24,316 nucleotides of DNA. Origin: Chara braunii. Its lineage: Eukaryota; Streptophyta; Charophyceae; Charales; Characeae. The notes below the pieces were generated by a model. It saw nothing but the letters and a program-made list of their open reading frames with translations. It searched no databases and was not told where the DNA came from. Within the stretch, counting starts at the first letter, position 1, and the number at the start of each line of letters is the position of its first letter. The stretch spans positions 864,382 to 888,697 of the forward strand of contig BFEA01000531.1 of assembly GCA_003427395.1 (NCBI GenBank), in the 5' to 3' direction. A program made the position numbers and the translations under genes. Shown here piece after piece: positions 1 to 8,660 of this stretch.

Positions 1-67
<67 letters not shown>
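1..67. repeat. (AG)n microsatellite
   Basis: An uninterrupted AG dinucleotide run opens the window and probably continues upstream of it. It lies upstream of the visible part of the PP2C gene, so it may be in one of that gene's introns. Confidence 0.97.
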
Positions 68-69
<2 letters not shown>

Positions 70-679
70 CACCTGGGGGCTTACATGTTGGGCACCATAG
101 TCGGAGTTCTCCGTCATGCTGCGTCCAACTGCAGCACAGCTCAAGATGGTGGCTTTTGCTTGTCAGTACCTAGTCAGGAGAGAGAGAGGGGGAGAGGAGA
201 CCTGCTTCTTCTTCTTCTTCCCTGATTCTGCCCTCCACACCCACCTCTTCTTCTCCTTCTCCTTGCTCTATGAGAGAGGAGAGAGTGAGAGAGCTGTGGC
301 TATTTGGGCTATCTGCCCAGATTCCGACAATGCATTCTGGACAGGGACTTTGAGGGCTGTTGTGGAGACTATTCCTTAGCAGGGCTGTTGAGTTGGAGTC
401 TCCCCTGTCTTCTTCCCTCTTCGTCTCTTTCGTCTGTGGATGCAGATGTGTTTGGGCCATGGCGATTCTCTTCTTGGTTTGCATCACCATGCCATTCATG
501 TGTGCGAGTGATGATGGATGTATGCATCTGATCTTGCTATCCTGAAGAGTTAGATCTGTGTTTTCAGTCTTCCATTGCATTGTCATTGTTGTTTCTCTTC
601 ATGGTGATCCTTGGCTCCTGCTCCATGCGTATCGGCTACTTGTAGGCATGTGAGACCGGTGGTTGCTGGTGGTGTGTAT
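68..679. other. No recognised gene; probable upstream PP2C intron
   Basis: I see no PP2C-like exon here. The expected upstream motifs (DGHGG, GDSR) are absent in all three plus frames, so the 5' exons probably lie before the window. The stretch holds short GA- and CT-rich runs around 178-290 and otherwise ordinary sequence. Confidence 0.4.
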
Positions 680-1121
680 ATTCACAGCTGGTCACGTCGT
701 CCTCATGTGAATGTGGCCTTGGCAACATGTTAAATACGTTTATGGATGCAGGAGGGATGTTACTTATTTGAAGTTATTTCACAATGCCAATGGGTTGACC
801 CGGCTGGACCGTCATTTTTTTTTGTGTGTGTTCTTGCAGTGTTGGAGGGAGGTCTGTTCCTATGACAGAGAATCATAGAGTAAACACTCCTCAAGAACGG
901 GAAAGATTCACAGCTGGTCACGTTGTGCTCGTGTGAATGTGACCTTGGCAACACGGTAAATATGTTTATGGATGCAGGAAGGCTATTGCTTATTTCACAC
1001 TGCCAGTGGGTTTACCAACTTTTTTTTTGTTTTTTTGCGTGTGTTCTTGCAGTATTGGAGGGAGGTCTGTTCCCATGACAGAGGATCATAGAGTAAACAC
1101 TCCGCAAGAACGGGAAAGATT
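680..1121 (+). repeat. Tandem duplication covering part of a PP2C exon
   Basis: Unit 1 (680-905) and unit 2 (906-1121) both begin ATTCACAGCTGGTCACG. They run through an intron end with the same acceptor (GTGTTCTTGCAG) into the start of the same exon. Unit 1 stops inside the exon after GGGAAAG, where it meets the start of unit 2. The three bases ATT are shared at the junction. The copies differ by scattered substitutions and small indels, so the event is not very recent. The unit 1 exon fragment (838-905) keeps the [11 protein letters not shown] reading but has no matching donor site. Confidence 0.9.
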
Positions 1122-1168
1122 GGCAAAGAGTGGCCATCCTGTGGAAGATTCTGCAAACCGGCTTTGCG
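1053..1168 (+). CDS. PP2C exon (TEDH segment)
   Basis: The exon is 116 nt. Its first base completes a codon begun upstream (intron phase 2) and its last base starts the Gly codon finished at 2992. It encodes [15 protein letters not shown] followed by [11 protein letters not shown] and ends SANRLCG. This is the PP2C region where the phosphatase-specific TEDH motif precedes the RVNG-like segment. The donor is GTAGGT at 1169. Confidence 0.88.
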
Positions 1169-3679
1169 GTAGGTTGCCCTACTGGTCGACTGCTTCGTGA
1201 CAGGTCTCATTTGACATATTCTGTGAGCTTTTGCAGCCCTTGTGCAGAGGCCTTTCCTCTGCTTTGAAGTTCGATTGCCTTGGTACAGAGGATTCTTCTC
1301 TCCCACCTTGCTATTCGCCTGTCGGTGGTTGAATCAAACTTGCAGGAATTTTAGGAATATTGGCTGGTTTGTTCCGTTTAAGTGTTCGACCTCCTCAAAG
1401 GTTATATGAAGCTTTAGGTATGGGAAATGTAGAAACTGTCTTGTCAAGTAGCATAATCCCACGATGAAGAGCTTGATAGTATTTGCCAGTTGGTATCCGG
1501 TTTGCTGAAGTTTTTCTAGTATGCTCCAGGCTCTTTTTCACTGTCAGCAGTGTTGCATGGCTGCCGACCGCCGATCGTTTTGCAGCCGACCAGTAGGGCT
1601 GATCGATCGGCGGTCTGCCGACCAGTCAAAAAACAGTCATCCACAGAGGTGGGGGCTGTACTGCGCTTGCTGAGTACAGCCCAAATCCACAGAGAAACTT
1701 TGGGGGGGGGGCGGTGTATAGGGGGGCACATTGTTGGTATAGGGGGTATTGGTGGGGGTGTGTGGGTGTAGGGGGGAGTTTTTTTTTTTTTTTTACTGGG
1801 CAACCCCAACCGGTAGGTGCCGACTAGCCGACCGGTCGGCTGGTCGGCATCCGACCAGTCAAGGGGTGCCGACCGTCGGGGTATGCAACACTGACTGTCG
1901 GTGAAAGAGGGGGAAAACCTGCCAAAGTAATTTCTCTCTTTTGAGTGCATGACTGCAAACGAAGTGCGTGTTTATCTTTGCGGCTGTTACATCCCATCTA
2001 GAATCTGTTGTTACCATCAACTCTGGAGCGTATTCCGTGATTACCCCTGTCAGAATGTAATGTGAATATGGATATGACAAGATAGGGGACCTCTACCAGT
2101 ATGTGAAGGCCTCCAGTTACGTTCTGCTCCTTCTCCTCCTCCTCCTCCTCCTCTTCCTCCTCCTATGACGTTACCTCCAGTCCTTGACTTGCCTCCCTTC
2201 TTTATGTAATTGCTTCCCACTGCATCTCCCTCTCTATCACCCCCTGCCCTGACATGTATGGGTGACACCAAAATTTTTTGGACGACTATGAATGTCCATT
2301 GTTTTTCCATCCATCCTCCATCCAGCCATCCAACCATCATTTAGCGATGTGTCCTCGCTCTATTTTGTGTTAGATGCAATTTCATGCAGGTGATTTCTTT
2401 TTCTTTTGTATTTTCTTTTCTTTTCTTTTCTTTTCTTTTCTTTCTTTTTCTTTCTCTTTTGTGAAGTTTTTTTTTGTCGTTTCTTTTTTTGTGGGGTGGG
2501 GGGGTGGGGGGGTTAAGAGAGGCTCCTTTGGGCCGTGAAGTCTTTTACATAAAACTCACTCCAACGCCTCCCCACATTACCACCTGGGGACTAAGCGGGG
2601 AGCCCGACCGCATTGATTGCTTCCTTCACAAAGAGTTGACTGTCGTTGTTGCCCACACTTTTCAAGGCCCCTCCCCCTATTCACTATTCCCTCGCAGTCT
2701 GCCCCGTGGGTGACTGCCTGAACAAACTCCAAACCCTAGGATGCCCCTGGTCTTCGGTTTCGGTGAGTCAAAAGCGGCCGTGTTTTCTGGGGGGTCTGCT
2801 GTCCCCCTGTATGTCCCCTCCAGTTTTTATTTAGCTGGACGCCGTGGACTCTTTTGTCAAGGGCTGCCGGGAAAATGTTCATCAGTGACTCATCACTCTG
2901 TAATGTATGTCCATTGTCCATTCATTCTCTCCGTGTACGTGTGTCTTCTTCTGCACTGATGTCTGATTTATTTTGTTTATGTGGTATGCAGGGATGAATG
3001 TTGCGAGGGTTCTCGGCGACAAATTCCTCAAGGGCCAGGATGTGGGCCTCTCCCCGGAGCCATACGTTAGTTCGGTGCTCTCCTTTGATTTCGATGGCGA
3101 TGTGACAGCAGTAATGGCAAGGTAAGTCTGTCACATGACTCACATCCTTCTGTTTCTCTTTGTCCTTTGTTCGGGTTCAGCTACTGCTGTTAGGTGTCAG
3201 TTATAAGAACACTCTTCGACGGCCTTGAGGTATCATTGCTATTCTGGCCGGCCCCAGGTAATCCAGAGCTATTTGACTTCATTGATATCTGGATTGGACG
3301 GGAGGTCTGTATTTCAACAGCTCAGGCGTGTACCAACTGACCTACCGTCTTCACCCGAATAGAACGCCTGGTCATTATCGCTGCATCTGGACTGAAAGTT
3401 GGGCCAAATGTATTAGCTATAATGACCGGGCGTTCTATGCGGCTGAAGATGGTAGGCCCGTTTGTATATACGAACACTCTTCAGTGAAAGGTTGAAAACG
3501 TATATAGACATCTGCAGCTACTTGTCTATAGAATAGTATAGATGTTCATTTGGTTGCCAGGTTGAGATTCCAGGTTGTTTCTCCCCCATCCTTTTCCCTA
3601 ATTAAACAATTGGATTTCCCTTGTTTCTCCCCCACCCATTCTGATTCGATGGCTCGAAGCTCCCCTCAGACCCCTCTGC

Positions 3680-3731
<52 letters not shown>

Positions 3732-4118
3732 TGCCCCGCCCTCGGGACCACCACGACCACCACCATCACCAGCCAGGATGCAGACGGTAACATCTCCTTT
3801 GCAGTCCTTTTGATTTTTGTTGAATCTCTTGGTGCTTTGCTGTTGATTGCCTGCAGTGACGGTCTTTGGGATGTCATGAGTGCGAAGAGAGCTTTGCAAC
3901 TCACAGAAGAAGCAAGCCAGTCTTTGCAAACATTGACAGACTCCAAGATGACACCGGCAGAGGCAATGGCCGAGTCTATTCTCGAAAAAGCGCGTGCGGC
4001 ACGCACCACTGATAATACAACGGTGATGGTTCTGGATTTCAGACAGTATGGAAAGATGATGCAGTTCGAGACGCTCCGCACAGCCTCATTTTCTGAAAGG
4101 GAGGGCAGAGAAGGATGA
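1053..4118 (+). CDS. Protein phosphatase 2C family gene, C-terminal half (3 exons)
   Basis: PP2Cs are metal-dependent Ser/Thr phosphatases. Three exons join cleanly: 1053-1168 (acceptor TTGCAG, donor GTAGGT), 2992-3121 (acceptor TGCAG, donor GTAAGT) and 3857-4118 (acceptor CTGCAG, stop TGA). Intron phases are 1 (G|GG, Gly) and 2 (AG|T, Ser). The spliced protein reads [12 protein letters not shown], then [18 protein letters not shown], then VMA|SDGLWDV, ending near [14 protein letters not shown]. These are the late PP2C motifs: the TEDH segment, the metal-binding Asp of GD, the SDGLWDV block and the final DN metal ligand. The N-terminal DGHGG half is missing and should lie upstream of the window. 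The frame has no stops and all visible catalytic Asp residues remain, so it may be functional. The subfamily cannot be assigned from this half. Exon coordinates are listed separately; the span given includes introns. Confidence 0.88.
1540..1901. mobile_element. Non-autonomous hAT-like DNA transposon (MITE) with target duplication
   Basis: The element runs from 1548 to 1893 (346 bp). It starts CAGTGTTGCAT and ends with the exact reverse complement ATGCAACACTG, an 11-bp perfect terminal inverted repeat. It is flanked by ACTGTCAG (1540-1547) and ACTGTCGG (1894-1901), a 7-of-8 match to an 8-bp target site duplication. The 8-bp duplication and CAG-type ends are typical of hAT transposons. Subterminal regions are full of GCCGACC-type motifs. 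A perfect 12-bp inverted repeat (GACCGCCGATCG at 1566-1577 and its complement at 1604-1615) forms a hairpin near the left end. No transposase is encoded, so any movement would depend on a transposase supplied elsewhere. Confidence 0.82.
2411..2460. repeat. CTTTT microsatellite
   Basis: Repeated TTTTC pentamers lie inside PP2C intron 1 and decay into CTTT repeats at the right end. Confidence 0.9.
2992..3121 (+). CDS. PP2C exon (GD metal-binding segment)
   Basis: The exon is 130 nt. Its first two bases complete a Gly codon and its last two bases (AG) begin the Ser of SDGLWDV. It encodes [15 protein letters not shown], then [13 protein letters not shown], then [14 protein letters not shown]. 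The order RxxGD, EPxxxx, xxAS is standard for PP2C. Both splice sites are consensus. Confidence 0.9.
3276..3355 (-). other. Weak tRNA-like (SINE head) resemblance
   Basis: On the minus strand, TAGGTCAGTTGG (3333-3344) resembles the Pol III box A of tRNA D-arms. It is followed by CTGTTGAAATACAG, which can form a short anticodon-like hairpin, and by a poor box B (CCGTCCAATCC). This may be the remnant of a tRNA-derived SINE. The cloverleaf is not convincing, and the left end overlaps the inverted-repeat element, so the resemblance could be chance. Confidence 0.28.
3341..3456 (+). mobile_element. Inverted-repeat (foldback/MITE-like) element, copy 1
   Basis: A left arm (3342-3378) and a right arm (3419-3455) are near-perfect inverted repeats: 33 of 37 positions pair, and one more pair at 3341/3456 extends the stem. 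The loop is 40 nt. The loop start, CGCTGCATCTGGACTGAAA (3379-3397), occurs again on the opposite strand at 17623-17641 inside a second, more degenerate copy. Two copies make this a dispersed family. No target duplication is evident. A single long stem in an intron could also act as a small-RNA precursor, but nothing shows that it does. Confidence 0.7.
3682..3729. repeat. Poly-C tract (48 C)
   Basis: This is an uninterrupted run of 48 cytosines in PP2C intron 2, about 130 bp before the last exon. The complementary G strand could form G-quadruplexes. The exact length may be affected by sequencing or assembly. Confidence 0.95.
3857..4118 (+). CDS. PP2C last exon (SDGLWDV to stop)
   Basis: The first base completes the Ser codon of SDGLWDV. 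The exon encodes [20 protein letters not shown], a helical stretch, then [20 protein letters not shown], the [10 protein letters not shown] strand with the final metal-binding Asp, and a short tail ending [10 protein letters not shown] before TGA (4116-4118). The length after DN matches the usual PP2C C-terminus. The start was set by the acceptor CTGCAG at 3851-3856. Confidence 0.92.
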
Positions 4119-4280
4119 TGATGTGATGTGTTTCATTGATTGCCTTAGTCTCTCCATAATGTCTTGTTTATTATGTTTCGTCATTATCCAAGTCTTGGCA
4201 GGTGCAGGGGCAGTCCGCTGACACACGTTGCATAACATATACAATATCTATATTTCAGCAGCTGATTTTTATTTGTAACT

Positions 4281-4286
4281 ATTAAA
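4281..4286 (+). promoter_or_regulatory. Possible polyadenylation signal ATTAAA
   Basis: ATTAAA lies about 165 nt after the PP2C stop, with TGTAAC just upstream. It is the first near-consensus signal in the presumed 3' UTR. It is a weak call because the motif is short. Confidence 0.3.
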
Positions 4287-6988
4287 GCTCTGCCGCCATT
4301 GAAGTCTCGAAGCGCACTTGGCACTGGGCTGGGACAGGTCGCATGCCTATTTACTGTCATACATACACGTATGCATCATTCCCTCGGTTTGTCCTTTGGG
4401 ACACATTGGTTATCCTTTGCTGCTGTTGAGGTCGTGACGCTTGTGGTTTTCACTGCGTGGACGCAAGATCAGGATGAGAGACGTGTTGGAGACAGGGTTC
4501 TAAAAAAAAGGCGCAATGATTCCAGTTCCAGTGGAAAGATTCAGTAATCGCCCGTGGAGAGGGCCTGATGGTGAGGATGACCTGTGCTTTCCTCACTAAC
4601 ATGGATCCCATCGAGGGGTGGCTTTCAACATTCTGAATGGAATAAGTTAGTTGTCACGCATATATTGTCATTTTCCTGTTTCCAGCACTGCAAACATGCG
4701 TCCCATCTATTTGGGGGTATCAACGGTCTAGTGGAGTAGGGCACCTGCCAGGGCATATCACACGTTTAATATGTGTATCGCACGTGGAATTAGGATGACG
4801 ACTCAGCTGACGGTTTTGTTTTCTGCTGTCCATGCTCCCGACGTTTCTCTTTTCAGCTGGGTTGACTGTGCCATTCTCTGTTACAATTAATCTGTACTTG
4901 ACCTTGTTTTGTTTCCAAGAACATTTGGGGAATAATTTTTCTGGTTGGCAGGATGTTATGGTAATGCTCAGCGTTGTAGAGTTGGGAGACAGCCGCAACA
5001 TGAAGCTCCAATCTCCCGGTGAGTGTTCACTGGTGTCCCCAGCAGGGAACAGTTAGTAGTATAGTAAGGGCATGTCTGTTACTCTTCTAACCTTCGTCTA
5101 CCCATCCTGCGTTTCGGTTATGAAGATAATGACCCTGCTTTCTTGCTGAGTCGGAAATGGCGACAATGGTAAACAGCTATGAATGGCAAGAAGATCTGGA
5201 CAACCTGTTGTTCGATTTAAAGGCGAGAAAATGACGAGGTCTTACGGGTAGGTTATAAATTATAATACTCCAAAGGCAATTGTTATGCTGAGTGAAGAGG
5301 GTAAGTGATCTTGACTCTTGACGATGTTGAGCTGTCGGGATGATGGGGGGTAAGTGGTCTCTACGATGTCGCTACTGTTGTGGCAGCCACTGCATTGGAT
5401 CCTGCTCCTCAGCCGACTATCTTGTATGGTTCGGAGAGGACTCGAGTAATTCACCTAACGTATGGTGACGGTGATGGTGAACGGTCTTGAAGATCTGGAG
5501 GTTTGGTGACGGTGACGGATGGTCCAAGGAAGTTGGTCAGCAGATGAACCCGGTGTTCGTTGCAAATTGTCTTCGCGATTTCCTCAGGGCATTCAGTAGG
5601 TCCTCTACTTTGAAATATGAGTTATCACCTTGTATGGTGTTTTTCATCGTGGCAGAAAGCACCCAGGTTTCTCTTGCAAATTCAGAGGGTGGTTACCGGG
5701 CCCCTGCATTGGCAGCGGTTACACAAAGTGTATGCCGGGGATGAGGAGCGGCGAAATGTCAAACTCTGTAATTTCCGGCAGCAATAAGCTTTTTAAGTGG
5801 CGGGTTGAGGCACGGAAAAGGCCTGATCAAGTAAGTCGCCTGCGTCTTTCTTACCTTGAGGTCTATAACTACTAGCTTTCGTATCGGTGGAGTTTGATAC
5901 GCTATGCCTCTCCAAACTCCTGTCGCCTGCTTGGCTCGCCTTTGTTGATGCTGATGACCTCCGTTAGGCTTTTATCTGTTTTGGCTCCGTGAAAATAATA
6001 AACTTGTGGCAGGTTGTGTACTTTGGAAATTGGAGTACCATTTACTGTCTGGCCACTTGTCCTGATTCTGTACGGTTGGTCGTCCGATCAAGTCTCTTGT
6101 CAAATCGAAGTCTTGACAGCGGCTAGTTTATCAGTTTCTTGAACTCTGAGTCAGTGTCATTGTTGCTTTCCATGTAAGTTCCTCGTCTTTCTGGGGTGGG
6201 GTGGGGTGGGGTTGGGTGATGAGCATACTCCTAGTCGGTGTCAGTGTCCCTTCAGTTTTCTTGTTCTTTTCTCGGGGCCGGCTGGGTGATGAGCATGCTT
6301 TTGAAGCGTTGTATTGCAATCGGTCGCTATTTCTTGCAGTGCTGTTCACAACGTCATGTTGGACATTTGCAGCTGTTCACATGCCTCTGCCCCTCAAACA
6401 CCACTGCTTTGGTCTGCTGCCATCACTATCTCCTGTAAGCTTTCTCCTTTCCACATTAGTGTCTTTGTTTGCTGGGTGAGCGGTTGTCCATGTGGACTGT
6501 ACCTACCCCCAGTGAAACAGCCTTCCATTAGATGTAATTGGGTCGATTGCACTTGGAACTAACCTGCATTGTGATTTAGAAAATAGTCTCTTTAACACGT
6601 CTTTGGCATTGCCACCCCGTGATGGCTGATCTACGACTTTGAGCATGGGGATGAAAGAAGGTGACCTGAGTGTTATTGGAAAAGGCGGGGTTCACAAATT
6701 TGATGGATGGAGCAGGAGAGGAGAGGTTGCTGAGTTGCCATTTAGGTTTCGCTATGCTTCATGACACAGTTGCCTTTACACTGTGTATGTAGGGGGATCA
6801 GGCATGGGCAGGAGTCTTTACCTCTTCTTATCTCAAAAGTTTATGTCCCTTCCTCTGCCGGGAGCGTGTTATACTGAAGGTAAGGAAGCAATCACATGCT
6901 AAATCTGCTCGCGTGAGGGCAGGGCAGGTGTTATTTTGCAATGTTGTGCACTACGTTGCCGCTCGTGGACTTGCTGCTGGGCAAGTGA
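4287..6988. other. No proven gene; exon-like fragments only
   Basis: I recognise no protein family here. One short stretch has exon structure: 4952-5018 follows TTGGCAG, reads DVMVMLSVVELGDSRNMKL in phase 0 and ends at GTGAGT. A plus frame at about 5352-5485 (VATVVAATALDPAPQPTILY, stop TGA) and one at 5617-5787 (QRVVTGPLHWQRLHKVYAGD, stop TAA) read like protein but lack clear splice limits. A G-quadruplex-type run (GGGGT repeats) sits at 6193-6217. These may be decayed exons or chance. Confidence 0.3.
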
Positions 6989-7149
6989 CTCGCTGAGCAT
7001 GTTGTCGATCTGAAAATCACGCATGCAATTTGGCGGATGACAAGGCATCTCTTCGACGACTTCGGCCAAGCGTTCTTCTGGAATCGCGTTTCCGATGTTG
7101 CATTATCCGCCGGTCAGTTTTTTCACTCTCCTGGTTTTACCTCGTCTTT
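6989..7149 (+). pseudogene. Candidate coding exon, unknown product
   Basis: One plus frame is open from the codon after TGA (6986-6988) to a strong donor GTAAGT at 7150. It reads LAEHVVDLKITHAIWRMTRH, then LFDDFGQAFFWNRVSDVALS, then AGQFFHSPGFTSS. The mix of aromatic, acidic and basic residues is protein-like, and the frame is closed only just after the donor by TAA. No good acceptor was found (GCTGAG at 6992-6997 is the best) and no matching next exon, so it may be an isolated or decayed exon. The family is not recognised. Confidence 0.3.
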
Positions 7150-7801
7150 GTAAGTGCCAGAAGCGAAGCGAAAAGAACAATGCTTAAAGTGACAACAGGT
7201 GCTAGTGATCGCGGTGGCAGAGTGGAATTCCGGTAAATGTTGCTAGCTATACTGTGGACTCTACCCGTGAAACTTGCATTTGATTCAAGGGATTGGCCGT
7301 CTGTGGAAAGGGTGTCATCGAAGAGACCACCCCCTTTCGATCGATGCTTAGTTCATGTATCTCCGATCATCCAGGTGTTTATCCAAGTCCTTTATTACCT
7401 GTTCTTACTGTTCCATGCATTCTCTCCTATTTTTCGCAAGCATGATTTTCTGCTCTAGTTCATTCCGATCTGTGTATTTCGCTGTCCACTGTTGGACAAT
7501 CAACAACATCTTTCGTTTCCAGGCAGTTTTTCGGGTAGTTGGGTCCCCCCAGGGGTGTCTGGGATTTTCTGGCTGGATATGGTTATCCGGATGCCGGATG
7601 GGCCTATCCGAGAATGGGTCAGCCAGGAAGGAGAAGGAAAGATGAAAGAGGACTTTTGGATGAGGGTCACCTTTGTATTCTGAGTAAAATTCCAATAAGT
7701 CTTTCGTCCTGTATGTGTATTGGGGTGCACATATTGGGGGCGAATGGTAAAGGGGCGAGATGGCTGGCAGCCGTATTGGATGGATCTCACTCTCGAGGAA
7801 G

Positions 7802-7803
<2 letters not shown>

Positions 7804-7843
<40 letters not shown>

Positions 7844-7905
7844 GGTTGGGGGGTTTGGGGGGGTTGCGGTTTTTTTTTTTGGGGGGGGGGGCAGCGGGGG
7901 GGGGT
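7804..7905. repeat. (GT)n microsatellite followed by T and G runs
   Basis: Eighteen or so GT repeats (7804-7840) are followed by a G-rich stretch, a run of T and runs of 11 and 8 G. Long apparent reading frames over it are simple-repeat artefacts. Confidence 0.93.
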
Positions 7906-8110
7906 GTGAACATAACCTCCTGCAACCTTTTGCAGCACAATTAGCAACACAAGACGGCGTGCAAATTCCCTAGGAAACCCAACAGGGGTGCTCAATCCAA
8001 GCAACATTGGCAGATTTATAACAAATTGTCAAGCGATCCGTCCGAAAATTTCCTCAAGCGGAAGCACAAGCGGTTATCGGGTAGCTGAAAATTCAGGAAT
8101 GAAAATTCTG

Positions 8111-8506
8111 AAGTGAGAGTTTTTGGCAGTCTGAAAATCATGAATGGTCCTGAAGTGGTGAAAGGTCCGAAGACCCTGAAAACCACCTGTTTAGGCAGGC
8201 TGCACCCTGAAGTGGTGAAGGGTGTCCTGAAGTGGTCAAGTGAGAGTTTTGGGCAGTCTGAAAATCTTGAATGGTCCTGAAGTGGTGAAAGGTCCGAAGA
8301 CCATGAAAACCACCCTTCACCACTTGAGGATGCAGCCTGCCTAAACAAGTGGTTTCCAGGGTCTTCGGAGCTTTCACCACTTCAGGACCATTCAGGATTT
8401 TCGGACCTGAATGGTCCTGAAGTGGTGAACGGTCCGAAGACCCTGAAAACCACCTGTTTAGGCAAACTGCATCCTGAACTGGTGAAGGGTGTCCTGAAGT
8501 GGTGAT
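8111..8506. repeat. Foldback array with alternating orientation
   Basis: Three direct copies of a roughly 90-127-bp unit (8111-8237; 8238-about 8310, truncated; 8405-8506) share the core GGTCCTGAAGTGGTGAA. One inverted copy (8313-8404) sits between copies 2 and 3. The inverted copy meets copy 3 almost head to head. Its last 24 bp before a 9-nt loop pair perfectly with the start of copy 3, and pairing continues with few mismatches for about 90 bp. Copies 1 and 2 are a 127-bp tandem repeat. No coding potential or target duplication was recognised. Confidence 0.85.
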
Positions 8507-8660
8507 GAAAAATACGACTGTTGTTAACCTACTCTCAAGCGGAAGATGGCATGATCAAACAGTGTTGACTGAACTTGTCCTTATGGATAATGGTCAAATC
8601 TGTCAGCGCTCACGACAGCTTTCAGTAGATGGAAAGAAGGGGAAAAAGAAAAGAAAAAGG
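8507..8660. other. Non-coding stretch, nothing recognised
   Basis: This sequence lies between the foldback array and the GGCAGCAAGG block. It contains A/G-rich runs near 8629-8680 and no supported gene. Confidence 0.4.

Larger units (their letters stand above)
1169..2991 (+). other. PP2C intron 1 (1823 bp)
   Basis: The intron has GTAGGT and TATGCAG ends. It contains the hAT-like element at 1548-1893, a CCT-rich run (about 2128-2165), a CTTTT repeat (2411-2460) and a G-rich stretch (2492-2512) that could form a G-quadruplex. No further PP2C exon was found inside, and the phase match between 1168 and 2992 needs none. Confidence 0.75.
3122..3856 (+). other. PP2C intron 2 (735 bp)
   Basis: The intron has GTAAGT and CTGCAG ends. 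It contains an inverted-repeat element (3341-3456), a weak tRNA-like stretch on the minus strand just left of it, a short palindrome (AATCCAGA at 3260-3267, complement at 3288-3295) and the poly-C run at 3682-3729. Confidence 0.8.

Noticed and set aside
70-150. Minus-strand start-like exon MTENSDYGAQHVSPQ ending at GTGAGT
   Set aside because: It is very short, the following sequence is only CT repeat, and nothing links it to a gene.
3602-4081. Minus-strand frame of 159 codons opposite the PP2C last exon
   Set aside because: It is the antisense shadow of a clear PP2C exon and runs through the poly-C tract as poly-Gly.
4299-4547. 82-codon frame after the PP2C stop (ends NDSSSSGKIQ)
   Set aside because: It lies in the presumed 3' UTR, has no splice link and no family resemblance; frames of this length are common by chance here.
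4561-4640. Possible C/D box snoRNA (TGATGG ... CTGA)
   Set aside because: The C box does not match RTGATGA, there is no terminal stem and no clear D' or guide element.
4720-4800. tRNA-like GGTCTAGTGGAGTAGGGCA (possible SINE head)
   Set aside because: A box A-like piece is present but there is no box B and no plausible cloverleaf.
7405-8007. Minus-strand frame of 200 codons
   Set aside because: It spans GT and G runs (poly His-Thr and Pro) and unrelated flanks; no family motif and no splice support.
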